64,000 nt of DNA from Marinomonas transparens (GTDB lineage: Bacteria; Pseudomonadota; Gammaproteobacteria; Pseudomonadales; Marinomonadaceae), in NCBI RefSeq assembly GCF_016463975.1, contig NZ_JAEMNX010000003.1, forward strand, positions 124,001 to 188,000. Reading direction: 5' to 3'. Position numbers and translations under genes: made by a program. This document shows, in pieces, positions 63,742 through 64,000 of this stretch. Each line of letters starts with the position of its first letter. Position 1 is the stretch's first letter. The notes beneath the pieces are model-generated. The model was given only the letters and a program-made list of their open reading frames with translations. It was not told where the DNA came from and did no database searches.

Positions 63742-64000
63742 ATGCAATCTCAAAAAGGTTCTCCTGTTGCGCAGATGAATACGGCAGACGTCGTACCTGC
63801 GCAGGTTTCAAGCTACGATCAACCGATCAATGCCTATGATGAGGCTTTCAAGGAGAACCGCCAACCACGGCCACATTGGGAGCACTTACTCAAGAGTGTA
63901 CGCGCTTTGGGCGATGAAGAGATGCTTAATAAACAGCGCCGTGCGCAACGTATTTTGCGTGAGGACGGCGCCACTTATAACCTAACCAGCGACCCACTGA
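63742..64000 (+). CDS. Second circularly permuted ATP-grasp protein (3'-partial)
   Basis: The gene starts at ATG 63742 and is open to the window end (86 codons visible): MQSQKGSPVAQM, then YDQPINAYDEAFKENRQPRP and LGDEEMLNKQRRAQRILRED, the typical N-terminal part of the larger CP ATP-grasp/alpha-E fusion protein of this operon. The RILREDGATYN segment corresponds to the TIQEMGISFTVY segment of the first ATP-grasp gene. No strong ribosome site is visible (tagg ten bases upstream). Confidence 0.75.
   Translation, partial: MQSQKGSPVAQMNTADVVPAQVSSYDQPINAYDEAFKENRQPRPHWEHLLKSVRALGDEEMLNKQRRAQRILREDGATYNLTSDPL

Overview
The window is almost entirely the inside of an SXT/R391-family integrative and conjugative element (ICE), plus about 12 kb of host chromosome on the right. 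The host looks like a marine-type gammaproteobacterium; an Oceanospirillales genus such as Marinomonas would fit, but the genus is a guess. The evidence for the family is the backbone order: excisionase, DUF3892 gene, tyrosine integrase, SrpR/SrpM partition pair, oriT/mobI, UmuDC-like rumAB, DnaQ-like exonuclease, traI, traD, DUF4400 gene, traLEKBVA, dsbC, traC, trhF, traW, traU, traN. The target site is also right: a displaced 5' end of prfC lies at 51549-51638, so the ICE end (attL side) is at about 51570-51590. The other half of the ICE (ssb/bet/exo, traFHG, setR/setCD) and the rest of prfC must lie to the left of position 1.

Layout. 1-7800: cargo behind traN (the hotspot 4 position), with a partial IS66 element, an SDR/SDR/small-membrane-protein operon divergent from a LysR gene (cassette A), an epoxide hydrolase and a DJ-1/AraC-type regulator. 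7830-17599: traN, traU, traW, trhF, a TrbI-like gene, traC and dsbC. 17731-19495: a MosT/MosA (AbiE-like) toxin-antitoxin pair in hotspot 2. 19674-23786: traA to traL. 24069-24656: a lone cargo gene in hotspot 1. 24683-29894: DUF4400 gene, TraD-linked gene, traD, traI. 30120-43060: a large decayed cargo zone, with IS5 and IS3 remnants, a second diverged copy of the LysR/SDR/SDR/membrane cassette (cassette B), a DUF1097 protein, LysR fragments, and a GC-rich block of alphaproteobacterial appearance (AraC, SDR, MarR, epimerase, ALDH, ADH, ArdC), most of it pseudogenes. 43307-51110: backbone from the exonuclease to the excisionase, including rumAB with a LexA box and an oriT rich in inverted repeats. 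51549 onward: chromosome, with the prfC 5' fragment, an AcrAB-type RND pump behind a 32-bp palindromic operator, an FAD monooxygenase, and an operon of circularly permuted ATP-grasp, alpha-E, transglutaminase/DUF2126 and a second ATP-grasp gene cut by the window end.

How it works together. Int and Xis handle integration and excision at prfC. SrpM/SrpR and MosA/MosT support maintenance. MobI, oriT and TraI (MOBH relaxase) start DNA transfer, TraD couples it, and TraL to TraN form an F-type secretion channel and pilus. RumA/RumB is an error-prone polymerase under SOS control. The most unusual feature is the pair of homologous but diverged LysR-SDR-SDR-membrane cassettes carried in two different cargo sites of one ICE, both keeping the same operator-like sequence between the divergent genes.
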